A stretch of 64,000 nucleotides of DNA from a virus. The notes below the pieces were generated by a model. It was not told where the DNA came from and made no database searches. It saw only the letters and a list, made by a program, of their open reading frames with translations. Positions within the stretch are counted from its first letter, which is position 1, and every line of letters begins with the position of its first letter. Of the stretch, positions 49,353-57,550 are shown one piece after another. Both the position numbers and the translations under genes were made by a program. The stretch lies in the IMG/VR virus record IMGVR_UViG_3300046499_000680, positions 19,202 to 83,201 of that record. The stretch is one strand, 5' to 3'.

Positions 49353-49794
49353 GGACGCCAGCGACCTGAATCAGCGGCTCACCCTGGAGCAGGTCGAACG
49401 GTTCGTCGGCTTCCTACCCGACGACGTGATCGACCTGCTCTGCCTCGGCGCCGTCCCCGACCTAACTCCCGAGCAGCCCGAGTATTGGCTGAAGGGGAAC
49501 AAGGACTGCCGTGTCTGCCAGGCGCTCGAATCCATCGAGCCGATGCAGGGACCGGCGAACGCCCTCTACGAATGGCACTCGTTCGTCGGCGCCTCCTTCG
49601 AGATGCTGCAAGAGGTCGCGAAGTCCCCGAAGATCGGCGAGGACCTGGAGCGCGAGCTGCAAGATGAACTGCTGAGCCTGTTCGGGACCCTCGCCTTCTC
49701 GCGGTGCATCGTCATCTACTCGGTCGCCCGAGCCGAGCGGATGAGGCGCGATGCCAAAGCCGCAACTCCGGTTGGGGGAAAAGATGTCAGCTAA
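49345..49794 (+). CDS. Array gene 26, hypothetical (149 aa)
   Basis: Overlaps the previous gene by 8 nt. Helical; has C-R-V-C in the middle. A dispersed 12-bp element lies at its 3' end. Confidence 0.55.
   Translation: MAKDASDLNQRLTLEQVERFVGFLPDDVIDLLCLGAVPDLTPEQPEYWLKGNKDCRVCQALESIEPMQGPANALYEWHSFVGASFEMLQEVAKSPKIGEDLERELQDELLSLFGTLAFSRCIVIYSVARAERMRRDAKAATPVGGKDVS
49763..49774 (+). repeat. Dispersed 12-bp element CAACTCCGGTTG
   Basis: Near-canonical copy with AAAGCCG to its left, close to the GAAGCTG flank of other copies; 18 nt before the gene's stop. Confidence 0.5.
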
Positions 49795-49833
49795 AACCGG
49801 CGCCGCACGGCGCCAGCGAAAAGGAGGCTCGAA

Positions 49834-50223
49834 GTGAGAGAACAGAATCGACTGAACAGGGTCGGACCAGGAGGGGCGGTCATCGGCGGGGTGATCGTGC
49901 TGGTAGTCCTCGCAGTGATCGCGGCATGTGCCGTCAGCCTCTACAGCGTCTATGGCACCCAGCGGACCGTCACCTTCAAGGTGAATCACCGCGAGCGCAC
50001 GGGCGGAGACAGCGGCAAGTATCTGATCTACACCGACGAAGAAGGCGTCTTCCAGGACACCGACGCCATCTGGTACTTCAAGTTCGATAGCTCCGACGTT
50101 TACAACCAGCTTCGCGAAGGCGGCGAATACGAATGCGAAGTGTACGGGTGGAGGGTGCCGTTCTTCTCCTGGTATCCGAACATCAAGAGCTGCGTGACGC
50201 TGAAGGAAGGCCACGATGGCTGA
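49834..50223 (+). CDS. Array gene 27, DUF1523-like membrane protein (129 aa)
   Basis: GTG at 49834 behind AAGGAGG. One membrane segment (VIGGVIVLVVLAVIAACAV) then a soluble domain with KYLIYTDEEGVFQDTDAIWY, FDSSDVYNQLREGG and WYPNI, the pattern of the DUF1523 family. The function of that family is unknown. Confidence 0.65.
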   Translation: MREQNRLNRVGPGGAVIGGVIVLVVLAVIAACAVSLYSVYGTQRTVTFKVNHRERTGGDSGKYLIYTDEEGVFQDTDAIWYFKFDSSDVYNQLREGGEYECEVYGWRVPFFSWYPNIKSCVTLKEGHDG

Positions 50224-50404
50224 CAAACGGAGAGCGGTCGTCTTCGACCGCGATCCCCGCGAACGGACCGGCGACTACATGGGCAACATGCAGAAGCTGG
50301 CCGACGCCGACCTGGCGCTGGTGGTCAAGGGCGACACCGCCGAGATCATCAAGCTGCGCTGGGCGGAGCCGGAGGACTACGAGGTGGAGGTGGTGCGGCC
50401 GTGA
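50216..50404 (+). CDS. Array gene 28, hypothetical (62 aa)
   Basis: Overlaps the previous gene by 8 nt. Small alpha/beta (KLADADLALVVKGDTAEIIK). GTGA overlap with the next. Confidence 0.5.
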   Translation: MADKRRAVVFDRDPRERTGDYMGNMQKLADADLALVVKGDTAEIIKLRWAEPEDYEVEVVRP

Positions 50405-50739
50405 GCGACGACGATCGACTGAGGGTGCAGAGCCTCGCGGCGGAGATCGCGGCGATGGCCGAGGAGAATTTCCCTATGCACCGTAGGGATATTGCCGTCG
50501 CCGCCAAAACGATCATTGAATGCGCCGACCCCTCCGGCGCCGAGGAGACCGCCGAGCTGGTCATCCGGCTCTCGCCCTACGTGCCCTCGGCCGATCGGGT
50601 CGAGCTGCGCAACGGCACGCTGGTCAAGGGCGTCAAAGCGATCGAGATCAAGGACGACTACGGCGAGCGCCGGGAGGCCCGGATCACGATCGCGGGTCTG
50701 CCCGTCCTCGGCCAGACCGAGCTGAGGCCGCAGGCGTAG
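50401..50739 (+). CDS. Array gene 29, hypothetical (112 aa)
   Basis: GTG at 50401. A helical N-half, then a beta-rich half. Unknown. Confidence 0.5.
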   Translation: MSDDDRLRVQSLAAEIAAMAEENFPMHRRDIAVAAKTIIECADPSGAEETAELVIRLSPYVPSADRVELRNGTLVKGVKAIEIKDDYGERREARITIAGLPVLGQTELRPQA

Positions 50740-50742
50740 ACG

Positions 50743-51279
50743 ATGGCGGGCGGTCTCAAACCAGGGCAGGTCCCCGACTGGCGCCCCGGCGCCGAGTTCT
50801 GGAAGCCGCTCGCCGACGGCCGCGAGGTCACGGTCTACCCCCTCCTGCACGGAAAGGGCCGCCTCTGCGTCGGGCCGCTCGCCGACCCCAACGGCTACGA
50901 CATCGCCTACCGCTACAAGTCGGTCGCGGAAGCGGTCACTGCGGCGAAGGTCTGGGACGGCGAGAGGAGCGAGCATCCGCCGAACTACGAGGAGATCGAA
51001 TTCGGCGGCGGCACGATCCCTGGCTCTGCGCCGATCCACTCCCAGGCATTTCAGCCGGGGGCCAAAGTCGAACTGAACGAGACCTTCATGCGCGGCTTCA
51101 CGGTGACGGAAGAACGCAAAGCGCCCGATCAGACCAGTTGGTACAGCCTGGAGGGTGTCACCGAAGATGGCAAGCAGGTCGAGGTGAAGGCGATCCGACA
51201 CACTGGCGATCCAGTGGGAGCGAACGGAACTCCGATCGTCACCGTCCTGTCCGTAACTGCAAACTCGATCGAGCGGTGA
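50743..51279 (+). CDS. Array gene 30, hypothetical (178 aa)
   Basis: ATG three nt after the previous stop. Trp/Tyr-rich beta regions (DIAYRYKSVAEAVTAAKVWD). GTGA overlap with the next gene. Unknown. Confidence 0.55.
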   Translation: MAGGLKPGQVPDWRPGAEFWKPLADGREVTVYPLLHGKGRLCVGPLADPNGYDIAYRYKSVAEAVTAAKVWDGERSEHPPNYEEIEFGGGTIPGSAPIHSQAFQPGAKVELNETFMRGFTVTEERKAPDQTSWYSLEGVTEDGKQVEVKAIRHTGDPVGANGTPIVTVLSVTANSIER

Positions 51280-51671
51280 AGCGATGCTACTACTGCGGGT
51301 TTGCCATCAAGAACGGTCAGAAGCCGGTAGTGGTCTTGGCGACCGGCGACTACTACCACAAACCCTGCGCACGACTGAGAGATAATCGAATGGCGAAAGC
51401 ACAAGCTGACAGTAGGTACGGGAACATCACCAGCAGCAAGGTGAAGTTCCGCGAGGGCGAGCCGGTCTTCCTGATCCGAGGCACCGATCCCCTTGCCGCC
51501 AAAGCGATGATCGACTACGCGCGCCAGGCCGAGAAAGACGGTGCCGCGAAAGCTGCCGTGGACGAGGTGTTCGACCACGCGATGCTGATCGCGCAGTGGC
51601 AGCGGAACAACCCCGAGCTGGTCAAGCCCCTGCCCGAGACCGAGGAGGCGCCCGATGGCGACTCTGGCTGA
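51276..51671 (+). CDS. Array gene 31, zinc-finger protein (131 aa)
   Basis: GTG at 51276. C-Y-Y-C-G ... H-K-P-C within residues 4-31 resembles a LIM-like or treble-clef half-site; the remainder is helical. Unknown. Confidence 0.55.
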   Translation: MKRCYYCGFAIKNGQKPVVVLATGDYYHKPCARLRDNRMAKAQADSRYGNITSSKVKFREGEPVFLIRGTDPLAAKAMIDYARQAEKDGAAKAAVDEVFDHAMLIAQWQRNNPELVKPLPETEEAPDGDSG

Positions 51672-52101
51672 GACCGGCGAGCGGATCGGCATCCCGACCG
51701 ACCTGCTCGAAGACCTGATCGAGCTTCCCGTCGTCGCCGAGGCGCTGCATAGCGCGGCGGCGAATCCGAACTGGGCGCCGAAGTCGATATGGAAGGGAGT
51801 CGGTCGCCCGACGATCTTTGAACGGGAGAAGCTGAAGGTCGAGCAGTTGCAGATGGAGCTGGTCAAACGGCGCGAGCTGGCGACCCGGACCACCGATGGC
51901 AGGATCATCCCGGAGCGGCACGGCAGTCCAATCTCGACCGGGCGACTCCAGAAAGCCGAGACCATCGCCCGGCGGCGGCTCCAGGTGATCGTGAAGCTGA
52001 GCGAATTGATGAAGCGCCCGCATGAACCGAGGGCCATGAAGGAAATGGACGATTGGGTGAAGGCGGAGCTGGAGAAAGCGAAAGGAGCTGGGGAACTATG
52101 A
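51655..52101 (+). CDS. Array gene 32, hypothetical helical protein (148 aa)
   Basis: Overlaps gene 31 by 17 nt. Charged helices (EREKLKVEQLQMELVKRREL). Unknown. Confidence 0.55.
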   Translation: MATLAETGERIGIPTDLLEDLIELPVVAEALHSAAANPNWAPKSIWKGVGRPTIFEREKLKVEQLQMELVKRRELATRTTDGRIIPERHGSPISTGRLQKAETIARRRLQVIVKLSELMKRPHEPRAMKEMDDWVKAELEKAKGAGEL

Positions 52102-52304
52102 GAGTCACGAACGAGGAGATGTTGTCGCCGCGCGACTTTGGAAGGTCCCCGGCCGGACACCTCGATCGGCTGGAGGCTGGTGACGTGGAGAAGCTGGTCC
52201 TCACGCGCGCGAGCGAGATGCGGTTCGTCGTCATCACCGTCGATCGGTTCGAGGAACTGGAGCTGGCCGAGCAGGCGATGAAAGCCCAGGGGGAAACGCC
52301 GTGA
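52098..52304 (+). CDS. Array gene 33, solitary Phd/YefM-like antitoxin (68 aa)
   Basis: ATG at 52098 (ATGA). EEMLSPRDFGRSPAGHLDRL-EAGDVEKLVLTR-ASEMRFVVITVDRFEELE follows the Phd/YefM N-terminal fold: helix, dimer strand, T-R turn and a final strand-helix. Length fits. Neither neighbour looks like a Doc, RelE or PIN toxin. It may be an antitoxin against a host toxin, or a small repressor. Confidence 0.55.
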   Translation: MRVTNEEMLSPRDFGRSPAGHLDRLEAGDVEKLVLTRASEMRFVVITVDRFEELELAEQAMKAQGETP

Positions 52305-52492
52305 CGCGGCCGATGCTGGCGGTCGTCCGGGTCAGCGAAGAACCCGAGCCGCCGATCCCGTCGGTCGAGAAGACGTGCGGTTCCTGCGAAAAGCCGGTGT
52401 GGGTCTCGAAGGGCAACGACAAGCTCTCCGACCGCTGCGACATCATCTGCCCTCCCTGCCTCGCGGCGCTGGCAACCACCTCCCAGAACTGA
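52301..52492 (+). CDS. Array gene 34, zinc-ribbon protein (63 aa)
   Basis: GTG at 52301 (GTGA overlap). C-G-S-C and C-D-I-I-C-P-P-C form a ribbon around residues 26-54. Unknown. Confidence 0.55.
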   Translation: MTRPMLAVVRVSEEPEPPIPSVEKTCGSCEKPVWVSKGNDKLSDRCDIICPPCLAALATTSQN

Positions 52493-52863
52493 TGCGACCC
52501 CTCATGGCCCAGAAGGTGGCGACGCCTCCGCAGATCGAAGAACAGCTCGGCGGCGCGCTGCATATCGAGTGCTACCGGATCGGGAACTGCGCCGTGATCC
52601 TGAGCCGAGCGGACGTTGCTGATGGGCGGAACAGAACTCGCGACTTCCGTTGGCACTTAGAGTTGTCGCATTCCGAGCGCTCGCCGACCTGGGACGAGAT
52701 CGAGATCGCCCGCGAGCTGCTTCCCGAGGAGGTCCACTTCTGCCTGCCCTTCCCCCGAGCTGGCTTTCGCCCCAAAGAGGGGCTTTCCCTCCACTTCTGG
52801 GAGGTCAAGGACACCAATCTGACCGAACAGTGGGAGTACGATTCGGTCGTTCACCGTGACTAG
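52492..52863 (+). CDS. Array gene 35, DUF7694-like protein (123 aa)
   Basis: ATG at 52492 in TGATG; an ATG at 52504 is possible. WHLELSHSERSPTWDEIEIA ... RELLPEEVHFCLPFP ... LHFWEV recalls the DUF7694 pattern found in phage proteins. Function unknown. Confidence 0.5.
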   Translation: MRPLMAQKVATPPQIEEQLGGALHIECYRIGNCAVILSRADVADGRNRTRDFRWHLELSHSERSPTWDEIEIARELLPEEVHFCLPFPRAGFRPKEGLSLHFWEVKDTNLTEQWEYDSVVHRD

Positions 52864-53119
52864 CAGCACTGCCCTCAATCTCGAAGCGATCGACAAGGCG
52901 CTGGATGACCACGCCGCTCGCTGCATCGGCGAGATCGTGGAGATCACCCTGAATCCGTTCGAGGTCGAGCGGCTGGGCTTCACCGAGTTCAAAGGCATCC
53001 CGATCGTCGCCGACGACAAGATCGGGACCGGGCGCTTCCGCCTGGTTTGCGCACGGGAGCAGGCGGGTGGGGACCTCGCCGAGACCGCCGACGCGAAATC
53101 GGTCCCCGCAGCGGCGTAG
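52856..53119 (+). CDS. Array gene 36, hypothetical (87 aa)
   Basis: GTG at 52856 overlaps the previous stop by 8 nt. Alpha/beta with an Ala-rich end. Its TAG is part of a TAGGCT that may be a -10 for the lysis genes. Confidence 0.5.
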   Translation: MTSSTALNLEAIDKALDDHAARCIGEIVEITLNPFEVERLGFTEFKGIPIVADDKIGTGRFRLVCAREQAGGDLAETADAKSVPAAA

Positions 53120-53130
53120 GCTGCTCGATC

Positions 53131-53910
53131 ATGGCGGAGAAGACGACGAAGAAAAGCCTGCGCGAACGAGTCACGGCGGCCGTACATCGCTTCTCGTTCT
53201 TCGGCAAGGTCGAACAGGTCGCCGACAACCGGCGCCACACCTTCAACCAGCAGGTGCTGGCCGCGCGGGGCAAGGTCGCCGCTGCCAGGAAAGCCGTCGG
53301 CGAAGCGGAAGCGACCGGCCATCTGGGGCGGATCGAAGACGAGAACCAGGTCCTCGCGATCGCGGAAGGTGTCCTCCGTCGCAAGCTGAAAAAGCGGGAA
53401 TTCTGGCGGGACCGCTACACCTGGGCGGAGGCTCGACACAAGCACTGGGGCACCGTCCTGAAGCACCGCCGCGACCGCATCCGCCGCTGGATTCGACAGC
53501 ACGAAGATTTCCAGCCGTTCATGGCGAACGGCAAGCCCTGGGAGAAGCTGACGCCGGAGGCCAAGCACGCGATCTACCTCGACTTCCGCGACGGCAATTT
53601 CGTCACCTCCACCTACGAGGGCTTCCCCGGCGATGGGGTCCACGCGACCAGCTCCTACCACTACATCCAGAACCAGCCGGACGGCAAGGCGCGGTGCTGG
53701 GATGCGGGCGCCGGGACGCGCGGGCCGATGGTCAAGGCCCAGGTGCGCGAAGCCCGCCGCTGCCCCTCCTTCCTGATCGAGATGTTCGGCCCGGAAAACT
53801 CCTTCGCCTTCAAGAACGGTGTCCAGTTCAGCCTGGTCGAGGGCACCGAACTGGAGAACATGCACGACAACCACAAGCACACCTGCATACGGGACGGAGC
53901 GCCGAAATGA
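53131..53910 (+). CDS. Endolysin, probable M15-like peptidase (259 aa)
   Basis: ATG at 53131. Residues 1-125 are a charged coiled coil. From about 160, H171-A-T-S-S-Y-H177 ... C-W-D191 and H245-D-N-H248-K-H250 supply the His/Asp zinc ligands expected of an M15-type D-Ala or L-Ala-D-Glu peptidase. The next gene is a muramidase, so the pair would cut both glycan and peptide of peptidoglycan. Family placement is tentative because the S-x-H-x-x-G-x-A-x-D motif is altered. Confidence 0.6.
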   Translation: MAEKTTKKSLRERVTAAVHRFSFFGKVEQVADNRRHTFNQQVLAARGKVAAARKAVGEAEATGHLGRIEDENQVLAIAEGVLRRKLKKREFWRDRYTWAEARHKHWGTVLKHRRDRIRRWIRQHEDFQPFMANGKPWEKLTPEAKHAIYLDFRDGNFVTSTYEGFPGDGVHATSSYHYIQNQPDGKARCWDAGAGTRGPMVKAQVREARRCPSFLIEMFGPENSFAFKNGVQFSLVEGTELENMHDNHKHTCIRDGAPK

Positions 53911-54533
53911 ACCGCCTTGGCATCGACGTGAGCAACAACAACGGCACGGTCTCCTGGGCCGCCGTTGCCCCGCACATCAGCTTCGCGCTGCTGAAGTCGA
54001 GCGAGGGGTTGTCGTTCGTGGACAGCTTCCTGCACGGCAACATCAAGGGCTGCCGGGAGAACCACATCCCCTGCGGCCCCTACCACTTCGCCAGCAACGA
54101 AGGCGCCAGCGGCAAGGCCGAGTGCGACCACTTCCTCGACACCGCGCTGAAGGCCGGGTGGGGGAAGGTCGGCGATCTGCCCGGCACCCTCGACATCGAG
54201 CATGGGCAGGGCGGCCGTCCCGGCGTCCGGTTCGTCCGCGAATTCGCCCGCCGGTACCGCCAGCGCACCGGCCACAGGGTGATGGTCTACACCGGCTCCT
54301 TCTGGCGCGACATCCTGCTGAACCCGGTCGTCCTCGGCCGGTCGAAGCTGATCCTCGCCGCCTACACCTCGACCTGGCACGGCTGGTCCCCGCGCGCCTG
54401 GAAGAAACCCTGGATATGGCAGTACACCGACCAGGGCACGCTGCCGGGTCTCAGCGGCAACGTGGACCACGACCGCTTCCTGCGGAGTGAGAAGAAATTC
54501 CAGCGCATGAGGCTGAAGGAGGCCGTCCGTTGA
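53907..54533 (+). CDS. GH25 muramidase endolysin (208 aa)
   Basis: ATGA overlap. RLGIDVSNNNGTVSWAAV with D7, KSSEGLSFVD, GPYHFAS, and LDIEHG with D96 and E98 are the GH25 lysozyme motifs; IWQYTDQG closes the barrel. No cell-wall-binding domain. It cleaves the MurNAc-GlcNAc bond. Confidence 0.92.
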   Translation: MNRLGIDVSNNNGTVSWAAVAPHISFALLKSSEGLSFVDSFLHGNIKGCRENHIPCGPYHFASNEGASGKAECDHFLDTALKAGWGKVGDLPGTLDIEHGQGGRPGVRFVREFARRYRQRTGHRVMVYTGSFWRDILLNPVVLGRSKLILAAYTSTWHGWSPRAWKKPWIWQYTDQGTLPGLSGNVDHDRFLRSEKKFQRMRLKEAVR

Positions 54534-54799
54534 ACCTGAAAGAAATCTCGCCGAAGGTCTACGTTCCCGTCGCCGTCGCCGTCCTCGCGGGCGTCGCGCT
54601 CTACTTGCTGACCGGCGACAAAACGTTCCTGATCTCCGTCCTGGTCAGCCTCGCTGCCGGGGGCGCCGGAGTCGCGGCCAAACCCGCGCCGGGCGTCACC
54701 CAGAAGGAAGTCGCGGCGTTGTCGCGGGTGCGGCAGATGCCCAAGCCCCCGCCCGCGCCGCCGACCGGCCCGACGCCTCCCGCGCCGCCCTCCTCGTAG
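54530..54799 (+). CDS. Holin-like membrane protein (89 aa)
   Basis: TTG at 54530 overlaps the lysozyme stop. VPVAVAVLAGVALYLL and FLISVLVSLAAGGAGVAA are two membrane helices, followed by a Pro-rich tail. Position after two endolysins and size fit a class II holin. TAG 54797-54799 lies inside TCGTAGATTAGG. Confidence 0.75.
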   Translation: MNLKEISPKVYVPVAVAVLAGVALYLLTGDKTFLISVLVSLAAGGAGVAAKPAPGVTQKEVAALSRVRQMPKPPPAPPTGPTPPAPPSS

Positions 54800-54805
54800 A
54801 TTAGG
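54794..54805 (+). promoter_or_regulatory. Conserved motif TCGTAGATTAGG, copy 1
   Basis: Exact 12-nt match to copies at 56501 and 62156. Here it spans the holin stop and lies 20 nt before the next ATG. Confidence 0.55.
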
Positions 54806-54825
54806 AAGGACGGAAGGAGAAGTCG

Positions 54826-55128
54826 ATGTCAGACGAGTCACAGGCCCAGACGCCAGCACCCGAGGGTTCCCAGCCCGACGCAGCCCAGACGGACGCGGCC
54901 ACGCCGCAGCCCGACGAGCAGCCGACGGTCGAGAGCGCGGAGGAGCAGGCGCCCGAGGCTCAGCCCCAGGCTGGAGGGGATGTCTCCACGACTCCCGCCA
55001 CCGCGCCAGTACCGCTGCCGGGCGTTCCGGCGGCTCCGGTGAATGCCGAGGCCAACGTCGGGGACATCCCCGGCGCTCGGATGGAGCCGGGGCGCATCGG
55101 CGAGGCCCTGCGGTCTCCCGAGGCATAG
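54826..55128 (+). CDS. Acidic disordered protein (100 aa)
   Basis: ATG behind GGAAGGAGA. Almost wholly Pro, Ala, Glu, Gln and Thr with no predicted structure. It may be a lysis or virion accessory linker; no family. Confidence 0.5.
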   Translation: MSDESQAQTPAPEGSQPDAAQTDAATPQPDEQPTVESAEEQAPEAQPQAGGDVSTTPATAPVPLPGVPAAPVNAEANVGDIPGARMEPGRIGEALRSPEA

Positions 55129-55201
55129 CCCTCCCACCTGATCCACCATCGCGGAGGCTGCCCTAGCGGGTGGCCGCCGCGATGTGTAGGATGCCCCTAC
55201 A

Positions 55202-55753
55202 GTGTCGCCGTTGGCCAACATCCCCTCGCTGGACAACCGGCCGGACATGAAAACGGCGATGGAGCTGATCGAGGCCGCCATCGAGGCGATGGAGCCGGAC
55301 GGCCAGCTCGCGGAACGCTGGGACGAGTACAAGGGCACGATCCTCTCCTGGGTCCGCTACGAGGAGGCGATCAGCCCCCAGGCTCTGCACGGCCTCCGGC
55401 TCAGCCTGGAGGGCATGGCCGGAGACAGCGAGACCGGCGAGATGCTGGTCGCCGCCGTCAAGCTCGGCATCTCGGCCGTCCTCACGGCGGCGCCGAACCC
55501 CTACTGCGTTCTGCTCCACGATCGGGACCCGATGCACGACGACATCGCGCCGCTGATCGAAAAGGCGATCAACCTGCTCCACAAAGCGAAGGTCCAGGAG
55601 CCGTTCGATCCGATCGTCCGCGTGGACTACGACATCCAGGATCGGCTGGAGGCGAAGCGCACGGAGATCGCGGCCGAAGCCGTCGAAGACCAGAAGAAGG
55701 ACTGGGTGACCGAGCTGATCGAGAACGCGGTCCGCCCGGAGAACCAGAACTAA
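55202..55753 (+). CDS. Hypothetical helical protein (183 aa)
   Basis: GTG at 55202, 9 nt after a TAGGAT (55187-55192), so probably nearly leaderless. All-helical (MKTAMELIEAAIEAMEPDGQ). The next ATG overlaps its TAA. Unknown. Confidence 0.55.
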   Translation: MSPLANIPSLDNRPDMKTAMELIEAAIEAMEPDGQLAERWDEYKGTILSWVRYEEAISPQALHGLRLSLEGMAGDSETGEMLVAAVKLGISAVLTAAPNPYCVLLHDRDPMHDDIAPLIEKAINLLHKAKVQEPFDPIVRVDYDIQDRLEAKRTEIAAEAVEDQKKDWVTELIENAVRPENQN

Positions 55754-55953
55754 TGATCGAGCCGACCTGCGGACGATGCGGTCGGCCTGTGCGCTGGGTC
55801 GAGGTCGATGGTGACCGGGTGGCCCTCGATCCGACGCCGACGAACGACGGCCGCTTCCGCCTCGTCGCCGAAGATGCCGGGAAGGCCGAACGGATCGACC
55901 GCCCCGGCCATCAGGGTTACCAGCCCCACGACGAGACCTGCTCCAGGGCATGA
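55753..55953 (+). CDS. CxxC zinc-site protein (66 aa)
   Basis: C-G-R-C-G near the N-terminus with a distal H...C may bind zinc. TAATG start, ATGA end. Unknown. Confidence 0.55.
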   Translation: MIEPTCGRCGRPVRWVEVDGDRVALDPTPTNDGRFRLVAEDAGKAERIDRPGHQGYQPHDETCSRA

Positions 55954-56150
55954 ACGCCACCGTCGCCCGGCAACGACTCCGTGCGATCGGGTCCCGGCGG
56001 AAACGCTGGCGCCGGAGTGGGGAGCAGCTAGCCGAGGACACCGAGCAGGTGCTGCGCGAGACCCGCGATGTGGTCCCGGTCACCGAGGCCGCCAAGCTCG
56101 CCGACATCCACCGCACCACGGCGCATGAGTACCTGAAAGCCAGCAACTGA
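55950..56150 (+). CDS. Small helix-turn-helix protein (66 aa)
   Basis: A basic N-terminus then VPVTEAAKLADIHRTTAHEY, a helix-turn-helix of the MerR/Xis-like class. It may be a regulator of the lysis/packaging genes or a DNA-binding part of packaging. Confidence 0.55.
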   Translation: MNATVARQRLRAIGSRRKRWRRSGEQLAEDTEQVLRETRDVVPVTEAAKLADIHRTTAHEYLKASN

Positions 56151-56152
56151 AG

Positions 56153-56506
56153 TTGGAGGATCGCGTCCGGTTCAGCGAGTGGCCGCCGCGCGACAGCTCC
56201 GGCGCCATCGAATTTCATCGGCACAACGGGATCACCTCGTTCCGGGCGCTGCCCTGGATGATTAGGGCGTTCGACCTGGTGGTACCTCCCGAGTTCTGGC
56301 ATCGGTACGTTGACCCCGAGCGCGACGAGCCGATCGCGGTCATCGAGTGTGGGTGCGGTGTCTGCCCGTGGGTCAGCGGCGCCAAGATCATCGAGTGCGA
56401 CTGCCACCGCTTCTTCATCTTCATCGGCGACCAGGTGCGCTGCTACCGTCCAGGCGACGAGGCGATTGCGGCCCTTTTGGAGCTTGACGACGGTACCGAG
56501 TCGTAG
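56153..56506 (+). CDS. Hypothetical Cys-rich protein (117 aa)
   Basis: TTG at 56153, two nt after the upstream stop. Cys-rich C-G-C-G-V-C-P-W and a later C-D-C-H. Its TAG sits in the second TCGTAGATTAGG. Unknown. Confidence 0.5.
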   Translation: MEDRVRFSEWPPRDSSGAIEFHRHNGITSFRALPWMIRAFDLVVPPEFWHRYVDPERDEPIAVIECGCGVCPWVSGAKIIECDCHRFFIFIGDQVRCYRPGDEAIAALLELDDGTES

Positions 56507-56512
56507 ATTAGG
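56501..56512 (+). promoter_or_regulatory. Conserved motif TCGTAGATTAGG, copy 2
   Basis: Spans a stop codon; only 3 nt separate it from the GTG at 56516, so transcripts from a -10 TAGATT would be leaderless. Confidence 0.55.
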
Positions 56513-56515
56513 TCC

Positions 56516-56797
56516 GTGGGACCGCCGCCCGATCACGACCAATTGATAGACGCACAGAAGGCGGCGATCGAGCTTGCGCGCTGGCAGGGGGAAATGGACG
56601 AGCGAATGAAGGCCGGAGACAAACGCTTCGGCGAGGTCCAAGAGTCCATCCAGCGCATCGAGAAGAATCAGGGAGACATGCAGGTTGAGCTTGCGACTGT
56701 CAAGACGAAGGTGGCCTTCTACGGGGCGCTCGGCGGGATGGCCGGTAGCGTGATCGTCGGCCTGGTGATCGCGATCGGGACGAGGGCGTTCGGGTGA
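56516..56797 (+). CDS. Coiled-coil protein with C-terminal membrane helix (93 aa)
   Basis: GTG at 56516. Heptads from about residue 20 to 65 ([20 protein letters not shown]), then [19 protein letters not shown]. This is a common layout of phage accessory holin-like or tail-anchored proteins. GTGA overlap with the collagen-like gene. Confidence 0.6.
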   Translation: MGPPPDHDQLIDAQKAAIELARWQGEMDERMKAGDKRFGEVQESIQRIEKNQGDMQVELATVKTKVAFYGALGGMAGSVIVGLVIAIGTRAFG

Positions 56798-57432
56798 GCC
56801 GCCGGGACAAGATCAGGATCGGGGCTGCCGGTGCGGTCCTGCTGGTGCTGGTCGCCGCGCTGGCCCTGGTGCTGCGCGGCTCGACGGACTCCAAGCAGCA
56901 GGAAGCGACGGAAACGAAACACACCGCCAACGAGGCCCACCGGCAGTCTCAGGCGAACAAAACCAAAATCACGGCGGTCACCAAGTACCTGCGAGGCGAA
57001 CGCGGCTTCCCCGGCGCTCCCGGCTCGAAGGGGAAGCCCGGCGAACCGGGTCCCGTCGGTCTTCCGGGTCTGATCGGCCCGCAGGGGAAACTCGGCCTGG
57101 TTGGTCCCGATGGCCCCCCTGGTCCCACTGGTCCGCCCGGCGAAAACGGCAACCCCGGCCAGATCGGTCCGCCCGGCCCAGAAGGCACCGTCGGCCCCGA
57201 GGGACCCAAAGGCGATCGCGGCGACAACGGCGCGCAGGGAGAAGCTGGGGCGCCCGGCGTTCCCGGTGCCGAAGGGGCTGCCGGTCCCGCTGGTCCTCCC
57301 GGCCCTGAAGGTCCCCCTGGCCCGCAAGGACCGCCTGGGCCGCCGGGACCCGAAGGCGCTCCTGGTGCTGGGCCGACGACGCTGCTCTGCTCGCCCAACG
57401 GCGACGGCACCTTCACCTGCACCCCGGCCTGA
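56794..57432 (+). CDS. Membrane-anchored collagen-like protein (212 aa)
   Basis: GTG at 56794. [19 protein letters not shown] is an N-terminal membrane anchor, then a short helix. Residues about 68-190 are near-uninterrupted Gly-X-Y repeats rich in Pro, Lys and Glu; the C-terminus has two Cys ([16 protein letters not shown]). It should trimerise into a collagen-like rod outside the membrane, or form a virion fibre if the N-terminus is not an anchor. Confidence 0.8.
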   Translation: MSRRDKIRIGAAGAVLLVLVAALALVLRGSTDSKQQEATETKHTANEAHRQSQANKTKITAVTKYLRGERGFPGAPGSKGKPGEPGPVGLPGLIGPQGKLGLVGPDGPPGPTGPPGENGNPGQIGPPGPEGTVGPEGPKGDRGDNGAQGEAGAPGVPGAEGAAGPAGPPGPEGPPGPQGPPGPPGPEGAPGAGPTTLLCSPNGDGTFTCTPA

Positions 57433-57495
57433 CATATCACAGGTTTTAGGGCGGGTCGGATTTCTGCCAGGTTTCGCCAAGCTCGGCCGAAGCTG

Positions 57496-57507
57496 CAACT
57501 CCCGTCA
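57496..57507 (+). repeat. Dispersed 12-bp element CAACTCCCGTCA
   Basis: Copy with left flank GAAGCTG, 14 nt upstream of a promoter -35. Confidence 0.6.
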
Positions 57508-57521
57508 GGCGAAGATAGTTT

Positions 57522-57550
57522 TTGACCGTCCTCGACCCCGGTGCTAGGGT
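57522..57550 (+). promoter_or_regulatory. Sigma-70-type promoter, leaderless start
   Basis: TTGACC, 17 nt, TAGGGT with extended TGC. ATG 57557 follows after six nt, so the transcript would start at the initiator codon. Confidence 0.75.

Noticed and set aside
52301-52492. Toxin partner for the Phd-like gene
   Set aside because: The next product is a zinc ribbon without RelE, Doc or PIN features.
56144-56158. CAACTGAAGTTG palindrome at a gene junction as a dispersed element
   Set aside because: Its centre (TGAA) differs from all other copies; it may simply be Asn-stop followed by a TTG start context.
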